Shown: one piece after another, positions 9,114-17,093 of the stretch
How the letters are laid out: each line of letters starts with the position of its first letter
How positions within the stretch are numbered: position 1 is the first letter of the stretch
From: Promicromonospora sp049532985
GTDB lineage: Bacteria > Actinomycetota > Actinomycetes > Actinomycetales > Cellulomonadaceae
Length of the DNA stretch: 64,000 nt
Direction of reading: 5' to 3'
NCBI RefSeq assembly: GCF_049532985.1
Contig: NZ_CP186693.1
Coordinates: forward strand, 3,658,001-3,722,000
The notes under the pieces: generated by a model
What the model saw: only the letters and a program-made list of their open reading frames with translations
What the model was told of the DNA's origin: nothing
Databases searched by the model: none
Position numbers and translations under genes: made by a program

Positions 9114-9827
9114 GTGAACGGTTCGCGACCCACGGAGCAGGCCCTCGAGGCGGCGCTCGCACCGGGTCATCACGCCCCGGTCGGCCGGTACCGGCTCGAC
9201 GTGGCCAGCGGGCGCTGGTCCTGGTCGGACGAGGTCTTCGTGATGCACGGCTTCAGCCCCGGCGAGATCGTGCCGACCACCGAGCTGATCCTCTCCCACA
9301 AGCACCCCGACGACCGGGACCGGGTGGACCACGTGCTGCGGGCGGCGGCGGCCACGGGCCGCCCCTTCAGCTCCGTGCACCGCATCGTCGACGCCCACGG
9401 CGCCAGCCGCACCCTCGCGGTGACGGGCCAGGCCCGGCGTGACCCGACGTCGGGCGTGGTGACGGAGCTGTACGGCTACTTCATCGACGTCACGGAGGCC
9501 AGTCGCGAGGACGCCCAGCGCGAGGCGACCGCCTCGATCCGGGCGGCCGCCGAGCACCGGGCCTCCATCGAGCAGGCCAAGGGCGCCATCATGGTCGCCT
9601 TCGGCATCACCGACGACGAGGCGTTCGACCGTCTGCGCACGGCCTCCAACCAGCTCAACGTGCCCGTGCGGGAACTGGCCACGTGGCTGGTCGACTGGCT
9701 GTCCGACCCGTCGTGGGCCGAGGCGCCCCGCGCGGAGGACATCACGGACTTCCTCGCCGCACCCGTACCTCCCGGCACGGCCGACGTCGTCGTCCGCCCG
9801 GAGCCCACGTCGGACGCCGTGGGCTGA
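9114..9827 (+). CDS. PAS and ANTAR domain regulator (copy 1)
   Basis: A 237-residue cytoplasmic sensor regulator. Residues about 22-130 form a PAS_3-type fold (WSWSDEVFVMHGF, HPDDRDRV, the SVHRIVDAHG core). Residues about 145-200 form an ANTAR domain (ASIEQAKGAIMVAFG...AFDRLRTAS), an RNA-binding antiterminator module that stabilises paired hairpins in nascent transcripts. The GTG start follows GGGACGAGA. A close paralogue with the same architecture lies at 14,735. The ligand of the PAS domain is unknown, and I could not identify a convincing double-hairpin target in the adjacent leaders. Confidence 0.88.
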   Translation: MNGSRPTEQALEAALAPGHHAPVGRYRLDVASGRWSWSDEVFVMHGFSPGEIVPTTELILSHKHPDDRDRVDHVLRAAAATGRPFSSVHRIVDAHGASRTLAVTGQARRDPTSGVVTELYGYFIDVTEASREDAQREATASIRAAAEHRASIEQAKGAIMVAFGITDDEAFDRLRTASNQLNVPVRELATWLVDWLSDPSWAEAPRAEDITDFLAAPVPPGTADVVVRPEPTSDAVG

Positions 9828-9836
9828 GCCGCCGGG

Positions 9837-9859
9837 CACCCGGGCCGGCGTCCCGGGTG
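9837..9859. terminator. Stem-loop after PAS-ANTAR gene 1
   Basis: CACCCGGG and CCCGGGTG form a perfect 8-bp stem with a 7-nt loop, starting 10 bp after the stop at 9,827 and ahead of the next gene. No T-run follows, which is usual for high-GC actinobacterial terminators. Confidence 0.5.
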
Positions 9860-9932
9860 TGAGCGGGCACACCCCGGGCTACGTTGGCAGAGGTCCAGAA
9901 GCGGCCGACGCGACGTCCTGGCGAGGTGCCCC

Positions 9933-10538
9933 ATGAAGGCCCTGTTCCTGAGCTGCACCCTGAAGTCCTCCCCCGCACCGTCGAACACAGAGGCGCTGGC
10001 CGCCGTCGTGGCGTCGGCCCTGCAGGAGCACGGCGTGGCCGTGGACCAGCTCCGGCTGGCCGACCTGAACGTCCCGCCCGGGGTGGTGACCGACCTCGGG
10101 GACGGCGACGACTGGCCGTCCGTCCACGACCGTCTGCTCGACGCGCAGATCCTCGTCGTCGTGACGCCCACCTGGCTCGGCCGGCCGTCGTCCGTGGCCC
10201 AGCGCATGCTGGAACGCATGGACGCGATGCTCTCCGAGACCTCCCCGGCGGGCACCCCCGTGGCGTACAACCGGGTCGCGGGCGTGGTGGTGACCGGCAA
10301 CGAGGACGGCGCGCACCACGTGATCTCCGAGATCAGCGGGGCGCTGGGCGACATCGGGTACACCGTTCCCGGCCAGTCCTGGACCTACTGGAACCAGGGC
10401 CCCGGGCCCGGTCCCGACTATCCCGACACCGAGCACGGCCACGAGTGGTCCCACAGCACGGGGCGGCTCATGGCGCACAACCTCCACGCGGTCGCGTCGG
10501 CCCTGGCCGCGCACCCGGTGCCCCCGCAGCAGGACTGA
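9933..10538 (+). CDS. Flavodoxin-like NAD(P)H-dependent FMN reductase family protein
   Basis: A 201-residue flavodoxin-fold protein. The N-terminal FMN phosphate loop reads SCTLKSSPAPSNTEAL, then VVVTPTWLGRPSSVAQRMLERMDA near residues 72-95 and GVVVTGNEDGAHH. This matches NADPH-dependent FMN reductases and quinone reductases of about 200 residues. It probably acts as a cytosolic dimer that reduces FMN or quinones. It stands alone between the PAS-ANTAR gene and the convergent PRC-barrel operon; a role in redox stress is only a guess. Confidence 0.8.
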   Translation: MKALFLSCTLKSSPAPSNTEALAAVVASALQEHGVAVDQLRLADLNVPPGVVTDLGDGDDWPSVHDRLLDAQILVVVTPTWLGRPSSVAQRMLERMDAMLSETSPAGTPVAYNRVAGVVVTGNEDGAHHVISEISGALGDIGYTVPGQSWTYWNQGPGPGPDYPDTEHGHEWSHSTGRLMAHNLHAVASALAAHPVPPQQD

Positions 10539-10557
10539 GCCACGGTACGCGCGGCGC

Positions 10558-10974
10558 CTACAGGTCGGGCGACTCCTTGGTCCACCCCGCGCGGAGCCGC
10601 ACCGTGACGGGCTCCTCGTCCGCCCGCACGTCGGCCACGTCGTCCCAGTCCACGAGGAACGTGCCGCGCATCCGACGGCGGACGAGCTGCGGGACGGGCC
10701 AGGGCGAGCGCACCTCCGTGCGCTCGTACCCGAGGAACGACCCCCCGCCGCGCGGGCTCACCAGCAGCCCGAGCAGGCGGGCGGCACCGACCGAGCCCCG
10801 GCTCGCGGTGTGCGCGCTCAGCGGGCGCTCCGGGTCCTCCCGGTCCTGCTCGTGCTCCTCCTCGTCGTCGTGCTCGTCGAGGATCTCCAGCGCGAACCGC
10901 GCGTCCACGACGACGCCGAGGGCCGTGCCGTCGGCGTCCAGGACCCGCGCGTCGAGCAGGTCGCCCACGTTCAT
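10558..10974 (-). CDS. PRC-barrel-like protein (138 aa)
   Basis: It opens MNVGDLLDARVLDADGTALGVVVDARF, the hydrophobic/Gly pattern of a PRC-barrel beta fold. An acidic stretch (EILDEHDDEEEHEQDRED) and a second beta-rich half ending in TVRLRAGWTKESPDL follow. PRC barrels occur in RimM, photosynthetic reaction centre subunit H and stress proteins. The start overlaps the preceding gene stop (TCAT on the plus strand). It is the last gene of the NRAMP operon. The acidic loop could bind divalent metal, but that is inference. Confidence 0.6.
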   Translation of the reverse strand: MNVGDLLDARVLDADGTALGVVVDARFALEILDEHDDEEEHEQDREDPERPLSAHTASRGSVGAARLLGLLVSPRGGGSFLGYERTEVRSPWPVPQLVRRRMRGTFLVDWDDVADVRADEEPVTVRLRAGWTKESPDL

Positions 10975-11348
10975 CCGTCCGCCTCCGGGTCGTGGCGTCC
11001 GCCAGGGATCCGGCCCACGAGGTGCTCGCGGAGCCAGCGTTCCACCCAGTCGGCGTCGAGCCGGTCGGACGGCACCGTGAGCTCGATGGCCGTGCCGACG
11101 TGCCCGACGTCCGACCAGTCGATGCGGGGCAGCCGCGAGTCCGGGACCCGGCCGCCGAAGAGCCGCACGAGCAGCACCGGACCCACGAGGATGGCGCCCA
11201 CGGAGGCCTCGGCACCGGCCCGGGCCTCCTGCCCGTCGGGCCCCGTCAGCTCCAGGTCGTCGACGGCGCGCACCGGCTCGCCGTCGGCGTCCAGCACCTG
11301 CCGGCTGAGCAGGTGCAGCCGGGCGTCGACGATCCGTTCGCGTGTCAT
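10971..11348 (-). CDS. PRC-barrel-like protein (125 aa), NRAMP operon
   Basis: A 125-residue soluble protein: RIVDARLHLLSRQVLDADGEPVRAVDDLELTG is a PRC-barrel-like half, followed by ASVGAILVGPVLLVRLFGGRVP and a C-terminal WVERWLREHLVGRIPGG helix. It resembles the next gene in its opening VDARxxxxxxVLDADG pattern, so the two may be ancient paralogues. It overlaps the NRAMP-like transporter stop upstream and the next start downstream by four bases. Such tight coupling suggests a stoichiometric partner of the transporter. Confidence 0.6.
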   Translation of the reverse strand: MTRERIVDARLHLLSRQVLDADGEPVRAVDDLELTGPDGQEARAGAEASVGAILVGPVLLVRLFGGRVPDSRLPRIDWSDVGHVGTAIELTVPSDRLDADWVERWLREHLVGRIPGGRHDPEADG

Positions 11349-12574
11349 GACCCCGCTCCCGTCGCGATCATCAGGGGGATGGCGGCCACGGCCGCCACGA
11401 CCACGATCACCAGGTACACCGTGCCCAGCGCGTTGACCACGCGCCCGTTGACGTGCCGACCCATGTACTGCGGGTCGTTGGCCACCACCAGGATGGGCAC
11501 GTACGTGAGCGGCAGCGCGACGGCGGAGAACACGACCGACATCTCGGTCACCGCGACGGGGTCCACGCTGGTCATCAGGATGCCCACGCCCAGCAGGATC
11601 GCCACGATCATCGTCACGTGGAACCGGGCCGCGCGGGCCGGCCTGCGGAACTTGCCCCACGACCAGCCCAGGTACTGGGCCAGGGAGTACCCGCTGGACA
11701 GCGCCGTCTCCAGCGCGGCCCCGAACGACGCGGCGACGATGCCGACGATGACCACGGCCAGGAGCATCACCCCGCCGGCCTGGGCCACCGGGAGCACGAT
11801 CTGGGACAGCGACGACACCTCGATCCCCGCCGGGAGCAGCACGACGGCCGCGCACGCGGCGATCGTCACCGACAGGAGCCCGCCGAGCGGGAAGCCGATC
11901 AGCACGTTGGCCCGGTTGGTCGCCAGGTCCTTGGCCGTCCAGCGCTCCTCGACGGCACCCGAGGAGAAGAAGAACACCTCGTAGGGCGTCATCGCGGCGC
12001 CGAACAGCGCGACGGCGTAGTACCAGTAGGCCGGCGCGGGCTCCGTGGACGGTGGCGACGGCGGCACCGCCTGCCGCATCAGCTCCCCCCAGTCCGGGCC
12101 GAGCAGGAACAGCGCGACGGCGAACCCCACCAGCAGGAGCCCCATCAGCCCGGCCACGTTCTCCATCACCTGGAACTTCACGCGCCACAGCACGAGCCAG
12201 ACCGCGAGGCCCGCCACGGGGATCCACAGCCGCGGCTCGACGCTGCTGGCGAGGTGGAGCGCGAGGGCGATGCCACCGATCTCGGCCGTCAGCGTGAGGA
12301 GGTTGATGGCGAAGGACGCGAGGAGGTTGGCGCCGGCCGCCCTCGGCCCGAGCCGCTCCCGGATGATCTCGAACGTCGCGCGGCCGCTCACGGCGGCCAC
12401 CCGGCCGGCCATGCTGGCGAACAGGCAGATGCCGACCACGCCGAGCGCCACGACCCAGACGAGCGAGAGCCCGAACCGGGACCCGACGACGGCGTTGGTC
12501 ACCAGGTCACCGATGTCGACGAAGCCACCGATGGCCGTGAGGACGCCGAGCGCGGCGCCGAGCACCTTCTTCAC
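11345..12574 (-). CDS. NRAMP-family divalent metal transporter, divergent metal site
   Basis: A 409-residue membrane protein with about 11 hydrophobic segments. The order of conserved blocks is that of NRAMP/MntH: helix 1 with GGFVDIGD at residues 16-23, FGLSLVWVVALG, TFEIIRERLGP, then helix 6 with GAAMTPYEVFFFSS near residue 195, and VIVGIVAASFGAALE. The usual DPGN of helix 1 reads DIGD and the usual MPH of helix 6 reads MTPYE. The metal specificity may therefore differ from Mn/Fe, for example Mg or another ion. The GTG start overlaps the lipoprotein stop upstream. Family membership is confident; substrate is not. Confidence 0.8.
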   Translation of the reverse strand: MKKVLGAALGVLTAIGGFVDIGDLVTNAVVGSRFGLSLVWVVALGVVGICLFASMAGRVAAVSGRATFEIIRERLGPRAAGANLLASFAINLLTLTAEIGGIALALHLASSVEPRLWIPVAGLAVWLVLWRVKFQVMENVAGLMGLLLVGFAVALFLLGPDWGELMRQAVPPSPPSTEPAPAYWYYAVALFGAAMTPYEVFFFSSGAVEERWTAKDLATNRANVLIGFPLGGLLSVTIAACAAVVLLPAGIEVSSLSQIVLPVAQAGGVMLLAVVIVGIVAASFGAALETALSSGYSLAQYLGWSWGKFRRPARAARFHVTMIVAILLGVGILMTSVDPVAVTEMSVVFSAVALPLTYVPILVVANDPQYMGRHVNGRVVNALGTVYLVIVVVAAVAAIPLMIATGAGS

Positions 12575-13071
12575 GGCCCACCCGCCTCGGCCAGGGCCTC
12601 GTCGACGCCCTCGGTCGCGGTCGCCAGGTCCGCGAGCAGCTCCTCGGCGGTGGCCGGCACGGCCGACGCCCCGTCGAGGCCGCCCCCGGACCGGGCCGCA
12701 CCCCACTCCCGCGCGTGCACGACGACGTCCGTCACGTCACCCACCGCGGTCAGGCCCGTCGCCCGCTGGTCGCTCGAGGTCGCGTCGGGCGGGACCAGCG
12801 TGGTCAGTGCCATCTCCGCGTCGTCCAGCGCCCGGAGCTGGTCGAGCAGGGCGGTGTCGGCCACGGGCCCGGTCAGGCGCCCCTCGGACAGGAGCTCGAC
12901 GGTGATCCGCGTGGTCTGCGCCGCCGAGCTCGCCTCGGACAGGGCGTCGGCGACGGCGGCGCTCGCCTGCCCGGGCTGCTGCTGACTGGCGACGGTGCAC
13001 GCGGTGGTCCCGGCGAGCACGGCCACGACGGCGACGCCCCGCGCCACCATCCGCCACCCCGTCACCGTCAT
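12571..13071 (-). CDS. Putative lipoprotein, first gene of the NRAMP operon
   Basis: A 166-residue exported protein. The N-terminus has Arg, a hydrophobic core (GVAVVAVLAG) and a cysteine in GTTACTVAS near residue 25, a plausible lipobox. The mature part is helical, Gln/Ala/Ser-rich first (SQQQPGQASAAVADALSEAS), then TTRITVELLSEGRLTGPVAD. I do not recognise the family. Starts at 13,071 (MTVTGWRM) or 13,050 are both in frame. The stop overlaps the transporter start (GTGA), which places a surface lipoprotein, a transporter and two PRC-barrel-like proteins on one transcript. Confidence 0.55.
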   Translation of the reverse strand: MTVTGWRMVARGVAVVAVLAGTTACTVASQQQPGQASAAVADALSEASSAAQTTRITVELLSEGRLTGPVADTALLDQLRALDDAEMALTTLVPPDATSSDQRATGLTAVGDVTDVVVHAREWGAARSGGGLDGASAVPATAEELLADLATATEGVDEALAEAGGP

Positions 13072-13142
13072 GACCTCGATGGTGCTCCGGAGCGGGGTCG
13101 CTCGCACGCCGGCGCAGCGACCCTGCGCACCGGGGACCCGGG

Positions 13143-14564
13143 TCACCGGGGTGCGAGCGCCTCGGTGGCGGGCCCTTCGAGCAGGGCTCCGTCGGCGGCG
13201 AACCGGGAGCCGTGCACGGGGCAGTCCCACGACTGCTCCTGGTCGTTCCACCGCACCACCCCGCCCAGGTGCGGGCACACGCGGGACACGCGCCGAGCCC
13301 CGGCGCGCTCGCCCGCGGGCCGGGTCACGGCGCACGCCCAGCCCTTGCTCTGCTCGGCGAACGTGGCCGCCGCCGCGGTGGTGGGCCGGGCCGGCCGGGC
13401 CCACGGTTCGAGGGCCGGTCCCCAGTCCTCCGGCTCGCCGAGCAGGCGGCCGGCGAGCGCGAGCCCGGCCGCCGCCGCCGTCGTCAGGCCCCACTTGGCG
13501 TAGCCGGTGGCCACGAGCACGCGGTCGTCGCCGGGCGTGACCGGTCCGACGAACGGGACACCGGTGTCGGTGCCGTAGTCCTGGGCGGCCCACGCGTGCC
13601 GCGCGCCGCCCACCGGCAGGTGCTCCCGCGTCCACGCGTCCAGGGCTGCCAGCCGGGCGGCGGGGTCCGGCTCCCGGCCTACGGTGTAGCCCTCCCCGCC
13701 CACCATGAGCAGCCCGCCGGCGGTGCGCAGCGAGCGGACCGGGGAGCCTGCCGTGATGGACATGGTGGCCCCGAACCCCGGCGGCAGGTCCTCGGGCCGC
13801 GCCACGTCCCACGTCGTGAGCAGGCTCCGGCCCGCGTGCAGCCGCAGGAACAGGCCGCCCAGCCGGCCGGGCGGCGTCCCCGTGGCCAGCACCACCCGGT
13901 CCGCGACGACCGTGCCACGGGTGGTGCGCAGCGCCACGCCGGACGACGTCCTGCGCACCTGCCGTACCCGCACGCCGTCGTGCAGCCGCACCCCGCGGGA
14001 GCGCAGGCGGGCGCGCAGTGCCGCGAGCGCCCGCAGGGGGTCCACCTGCCCCTGGTCGGGCAGGCGCACGGCGCCGTGGGTCGGTCCGGGGTAGGGCGGC
14101 CGGTCCTCCCAGTGCACGGGCAGCCCGCCGCGCAGACCGGCCGCGAGCACGTCGTCGAGCACGGCCGCCTGTTCGGGCGTGGTGGCGACGGTCAGGTCGT
14201 CGCGGTCCTCCACGGGGACGCCGAGGTCGCCGAGGGTGCGGCGCAGCCACGCGAGGCCGGCCTTGCCGGCCGCCAGGTAGTGGTGCAGCGTGTCGTCACC
14301 GTGGCGGGCGACCTCCGTGAGCCGGGTCCCCTGGAGCACCGAGAGCTTGCCGGTGGACCGGGCCGTCGTGGTCGTCGTGGGCGCGGTGCCGGCGTCGAGG
14401 ACGACGACGTCGGCGCCGCCGTCGGCCAGCAGGTGCGCGGTGACGACGCCGGTGAGCCCGGCGCCGACCACGACCACGTCGGCGTGCAGCGGTCCGCGCG
14501 GAGGTTCGGCGGGGGCCGTGGTGTCCGCCGGTGCGCCGGTGGTCTCGCGGGTGCTGTCGCTCAC
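13143..14564 (-). CDS. FAD-dependent oxidoreductase with C-terminal Rieske [2Fe-2S] domain
   Basis: A 473-residue fusion. Residues about 28-380 are a DAO/GlpD-type flavoprotein (dinucleotide motif VVVVGAGLTGVVTAHLL near 30, later VGPVTPGDDRVLVATGYAKWGLTTA). The last 75 residues are a Rieske domain with CPHLGGVV and CPVHGSRF, giving the C-x-H...C-x2-H cluster ligands. This is the architecture of the YhfW-type proteins of Bacillus and actinobacteria, which are soluble; substrate unknown. An RBS-like GGAGGCACC precedes the ATG. It is separated by about 70 bp from the lipoprotein gene and diverges from PAS-ANTAR gene 2. Confidence 0.88.
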   Translation of the reverse strand: MSDSTRETTGAPADTTAPAEPPRGPLHADVVVVGAGLTGVVTAHLLADGGADVVVLDAGTAPTTTTTARSTGKLSVLQGTRLTEVARHGDDTLHHYLAAGKAGLAWLRRTLGDLGVPVEDRDDLTVATTPEQAAVLDDVLAAGLRGGLPVHWEDRPPYPGPTHGAVRLPDQGQVDPLRALAALRARLRSRGVRLHDGVRVRQVRRTSSGVALRTTRGTVVADRVVLATGTPPGRLGGLFLRLHAGRSLLTTWDVARPEDLPPGFGATMSITAGSPVRSLRTAGGLLMVGGEGYTVGREPDPAARLAALDAWTREHLPVGGARHAWAAQDYGTDTGVPFVGPVTPGDDRVLVATGYAKWGLTTAAAAGLALAGRLLGEPEDWGPALEPWARPARPTTAAAATFAEQSKGWACAVTRPAGERAGARRVSRVCPHLGGVVRWNDQEQSWDCPVHGSRFAADGALLEGPATEALAPR

Positions 14565-14734
14565 GGTGCCTCCTCGTGCCGGGTGTGCGGCCTGTCGACC
14601 GTCTCAGGCTGGCACGCAGGCCGGGCACTCGCAGGTCGCCCGGGGAGGGCCGCACTGGCCGGCCGGGCGGGACGGGGCTACGGTGTGGGGTGGAGTCAAG
14701 CCACGGCGCCGCACCGCACAGACGGAGGCCCCCG

Positions 14735-15445
14735 ATGGCACAGACGACCTTCACCACACCTCCCGACCAGATCGGTGACCTGGTCAAGCACCTGGCAGTC
14801 GGCACGCCCGTGCTGGCGGGGCAGTACCGGGTCGACCTGACGACCGGAACCTGGTGGTGGTCCGACGAGGTCTACCGGATGTACGGGTACCAGCCCGACG
14901 ACGTCCAGCCGGGCCTGGCGGCGCTGCGCAGCCACCGGCACCCGGACGACCCGGACCGGGTGGTCCACGAGGCGGTCCGCTCCCTCCGTGCCGGCCGTCC
15001 CTTCACCTGCGCCCACCGCATCGTCGACGCGCACGGCCGGATCCGGACCCTGCTGGTGACCGGTCAGGCCGTGCGGTCCGAGCGCGGGCCGGACCTGGTG
15101 GGCCAGGTGGCCGACGTGACGCCCCTGCAGCGGGAGGCGGTATCACGGGAGGCCCGGCGCTCCGTGGACAGCGCGATGGCCTCGGCGGCCACGATCGAGC
15201 AGGCACGCGGCATCCTGATGGCCGTGCACGGCGTGGCCGAGGAGGAGGCGCTGACCATGCTCACGGAGCGGGCGAGCGCCGCCGGGACCGACCTGCGCAC
15301 GACGGCGGCACACCTGCTCGCCGGCCTGTCCGGCACCGGCCTCGGCGCACCCGCGGCGAAGCACGTCCGCCGGATCCTGGCTGACGTCGCCCCGGAACGG
15401 AAGTCGCGGGTGCACGACCCGCTGCTCACCCGCCGGGTGGCGTGA
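14735..15445 (+). CDS. PAS and ANTAR domain regulator (copy 2)
   Basis: A 236-residue paralogue of the protein at 9,114, with the same order: PAS_3-like core (WWWSDEVYRMYGYQPDD, HPDDPDRVVHEA, CAHRIVDAHGRIRTLLVTGQA) and an ANTAR domain (ATIEQARGILMAVHGVAEEEALTMLTERA). The ANTAR region contains the conserved alanine/leucine spacing of EutV/NasR-type modules. A GGAGG lies 6-7 bases upstream of the ATG. The two genes bracket the FAD/Rieske gene and the NRAMP operon, so they may have arisen by local duplication and could act on the same set of transcripts. Confidence 0.88.
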   Translation: MAQTTFTTPPDQIGDLVKHLAVGTPVLAGQYRVDLTTGTWWWSDEVYRMYGYQPDDVQPGLAALRSHRHPDDPDRVVHEAVRSLRAGRPFTCAHRIVDAHGRIRTLLVTGQAVRSERGPDLVGQVADVTPLQREAVSREARRSVDSAMASAATIEQARGILMAVHGVAEEEALTMLTERASAAGTDLRTTAAHLLAGLSGTGLGAPAAKHVRRILADVAPERKSRVHDPLLTRRVA

Positions 15446-15472
15446 GGCACGTGGCGAGGGCCCGGCCGGCCG

Positions 15473-15760
15473 TCAGGGTACGGCGCGGCCGGGCTGCTCG
15501 GCGCCGTCGAGGAGCGCCTGGGTGGCGCCGTCGAGGTTCTGGAGCAGCTTGTACACACCGCTCAGGAGCACGACGAGCCCGGCGAGGAAGGCCGCGATCC
15601 CGACGAGGGTGGCGATCGTCATGAGGCTGGTGGTACCGATCACGAAGAGCGCGGCCCCCAGGATCAGCCCGGCCAGGCCCGCGGTGATCGGGGCGGCGGA
15701 GTTGTGGGCACGGGTCAGCCGGGAGCCCGTGCCCGTGGTCTCGTCGGTCATGGGTGCCAT
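15473..15760 (-). CDS. Small membrane protein with two predicted helices
   Basis: A protein of about 95 residues with two adjacent hydrophobic segments (ITAGLAGLILGAALFVIG and TLVGIAAFLAGLVVLLSG) and a hydrophilic C-terminus, KLLQNLDGATQALLDGAEQ. No family is recognised. Two ATG codons (15,760 and 15,751) are in frame without a clear Shine-Dalgarno. It is convergent with PAS-ANTAR gene 2, 27 bp away. Confidence 0.55.
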   Translation of the reverse strand: MAPMTDETTGTGSRLTRAHNSAAPITAGLAGLILGAALFVIGTTSLMTIATLVGIAAFLAGLVVLLSGVYKLLQNLDGATQALLDGAEQPGRAVP

Positions 15761-15838
15761 GGTCGTGGATCGCGGGCGCCCCTGACCAGCAAACCCGGGG
15801 ATCCGCACGAGCAGGTCAGCGCCGACCGCGCTCCGGTC

Positions 15839-16207
15839 TCAGGCGCTCGCCATCGAGTCCTGGCTGAAGGTGTTCCACCAGCGCCCGTCGCGCTCGACCC
15901 ACAGCGAGCTGATGTACATCGCCTCCTTCTCCGGCCCGGTCGAGGGCTGGTAGTCGGCGCGGTAGCAGAGCAGCACCGAGTCCGGGGCGACGTCGATCAG
16001 CCGGGCCTCGCTGAGGGCGTACGACGTGACGGTCGGGCCGTCCGCGAGCTCGCCCACGTGCTCCGCCCGCGTGGCGAACCCCGAGGGGTAGACCCCGACG
16101 AAGTCCTCGGCGAGCAGCTCGCGGTCGGCGTCGCCGTCGCCGCGGGCGAGGGCGTCCCAGACCTGGGACTCGAGGTCCAGGAAGAACTGGATGGTGCGGT
16201 CTGGCAT
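15839..16207 (-). CDS. SnoaL/DUF4440-like small protein
   Basis: A 122-residue protein with an alpha+beta cone fold pattern: an opening helix IQFFLDLESQVWDALARGD, DRELLAEDFVGVYPSG, and the terminal strand pair YISSLWVERDGRWWNTFSQDS. This is typical of NTF2-like DUF4440/SnoaL proteins, which range from small-molecule isomerases to stress proteins of unknown role. It is monocistronic, with the start ATG at 16,207. Function cannot be narrowed further. Confidence 0.7.
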   Translation of the reverse strand: MPDRTIQFFLDLESQVWDALARGDGDADRELLAEDFVGVYPSGFATRAEHVGELADGPTVTSYALSEARLIDVAPDSVLLCYRADYQPSTGPEKEAMYISSLWVERDGRWWNTFSQDSMASA

Positions 16208-16381
16208 GTGGTTCGCTCCCGCGTGGTGTGGCCGGACGGACGGTGAACCGTCTCATGGTGCCTGGTCTCGCGGCGCACCGTCCGGCCGGTTCAGGAACTC
16301 ACCACAGACCGCCCTTGCGCCGCCTGCTGGTGCCCCACACCCCCTTGATGAGGTGGCCCGGGGCCTCAGTAGGATCGCCGG

Positions 16382-17026
16382 GTGGAGACAACCCGGCTGA
16401 TCGCACGCGTGGATGCCGAGTTCGCGCGCCTCGATCCGCCGTGGTGGCCGAATCCTCACGAGGACCGCGAGGCGACCGAGGAGGAGTACTCGCGGGTGAC
16501 CGACCCGGGCAGGTACCGGGTCGTCGCGCTCCGTGCACGGGCATGGTCCCGGGTGCTCGGCACGGTGCCGGACATCGACGTCGAGCCCGTGGCCCCCGAG
16601 TCGCTCGGACCCGACCTCGACGGCGGGGTACGCCTGACGTCCCGCCGCCCCGGCACCCTCCCCCTCTTCTTCCTGGAGCGCGGTCCGACACCGGACAGCG
16701 ACGTCCCGCTGGTCCGCATCGGCATGGCCGATCCGGACACGGAGCTCGAGCTCGTCCCCGACTGCGGCTGCGATGCGTGCGACCACGGCTCGGACGACCT
16801 GGTCCGGGGCCTCGACGAGGCCGTCGTCGAGGCGATGAGCGGCATCGTCCTCATGCTTGCTGGCACGTGGCGAGGTGTGTGGACGCCAGACGGCGGAGGT
16901 GTGGGTGGCGATCCGGGCCTGCCGGAGCTCGACCAGGTGCTGGCGTGGGGCCGGCGTCTGTCCCGGCAGGAGCACGTCTCGTTCCCGGAGGACGTCCGGG
17001 TGCTGGTCAACGACCCGTGGATGTGA
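16382..17026 (+). CDS. Hypothetical protein, DUF6226-like
   Basis: A 214-residue soluble acidic protein. A distinctive CGCDACDHGSDDL motif near residue 130 could bind a metal ion, and is followed by a helical region (LDEAVVEAMSGIV). The first part has conserved-looking PPWWPNPHEDREATEEEYSRVT. It resembles a family of uncharacterised actinobacterial proteins (DUF6226 from memory, not checked). The GTG start has AGGA eight bases upstream. It is followed after 67 bp by a methyltransferase gene on the same strand. Confidence 0.65.
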   Translation: METTRLIARVDAEFARLDPPWWPNPHEDREATEEEYSRVTDPGRYRVVALRARAWSRVLGTVPDIDVEPVAPESLGPDLDGGVRLTSRRPGTLPLFFLERGPTPDSDVPLVRIGMADPDTELELVPDCGCDACDHGSDDLVRGLDEAVVEAMSGIVLMLAGTWRGVWTPDGGGVGGDPGLPELDQVLAWGRRLSRQEHVSFPEDVRVLVNDPWM

Positions 17027-17093
17027 GGCCGGCGGCGGGCCGCTCCTCCGTGTCGCGGCGCCACCCGGCCGGCCCTGCCCTACGCTGCCCGGC

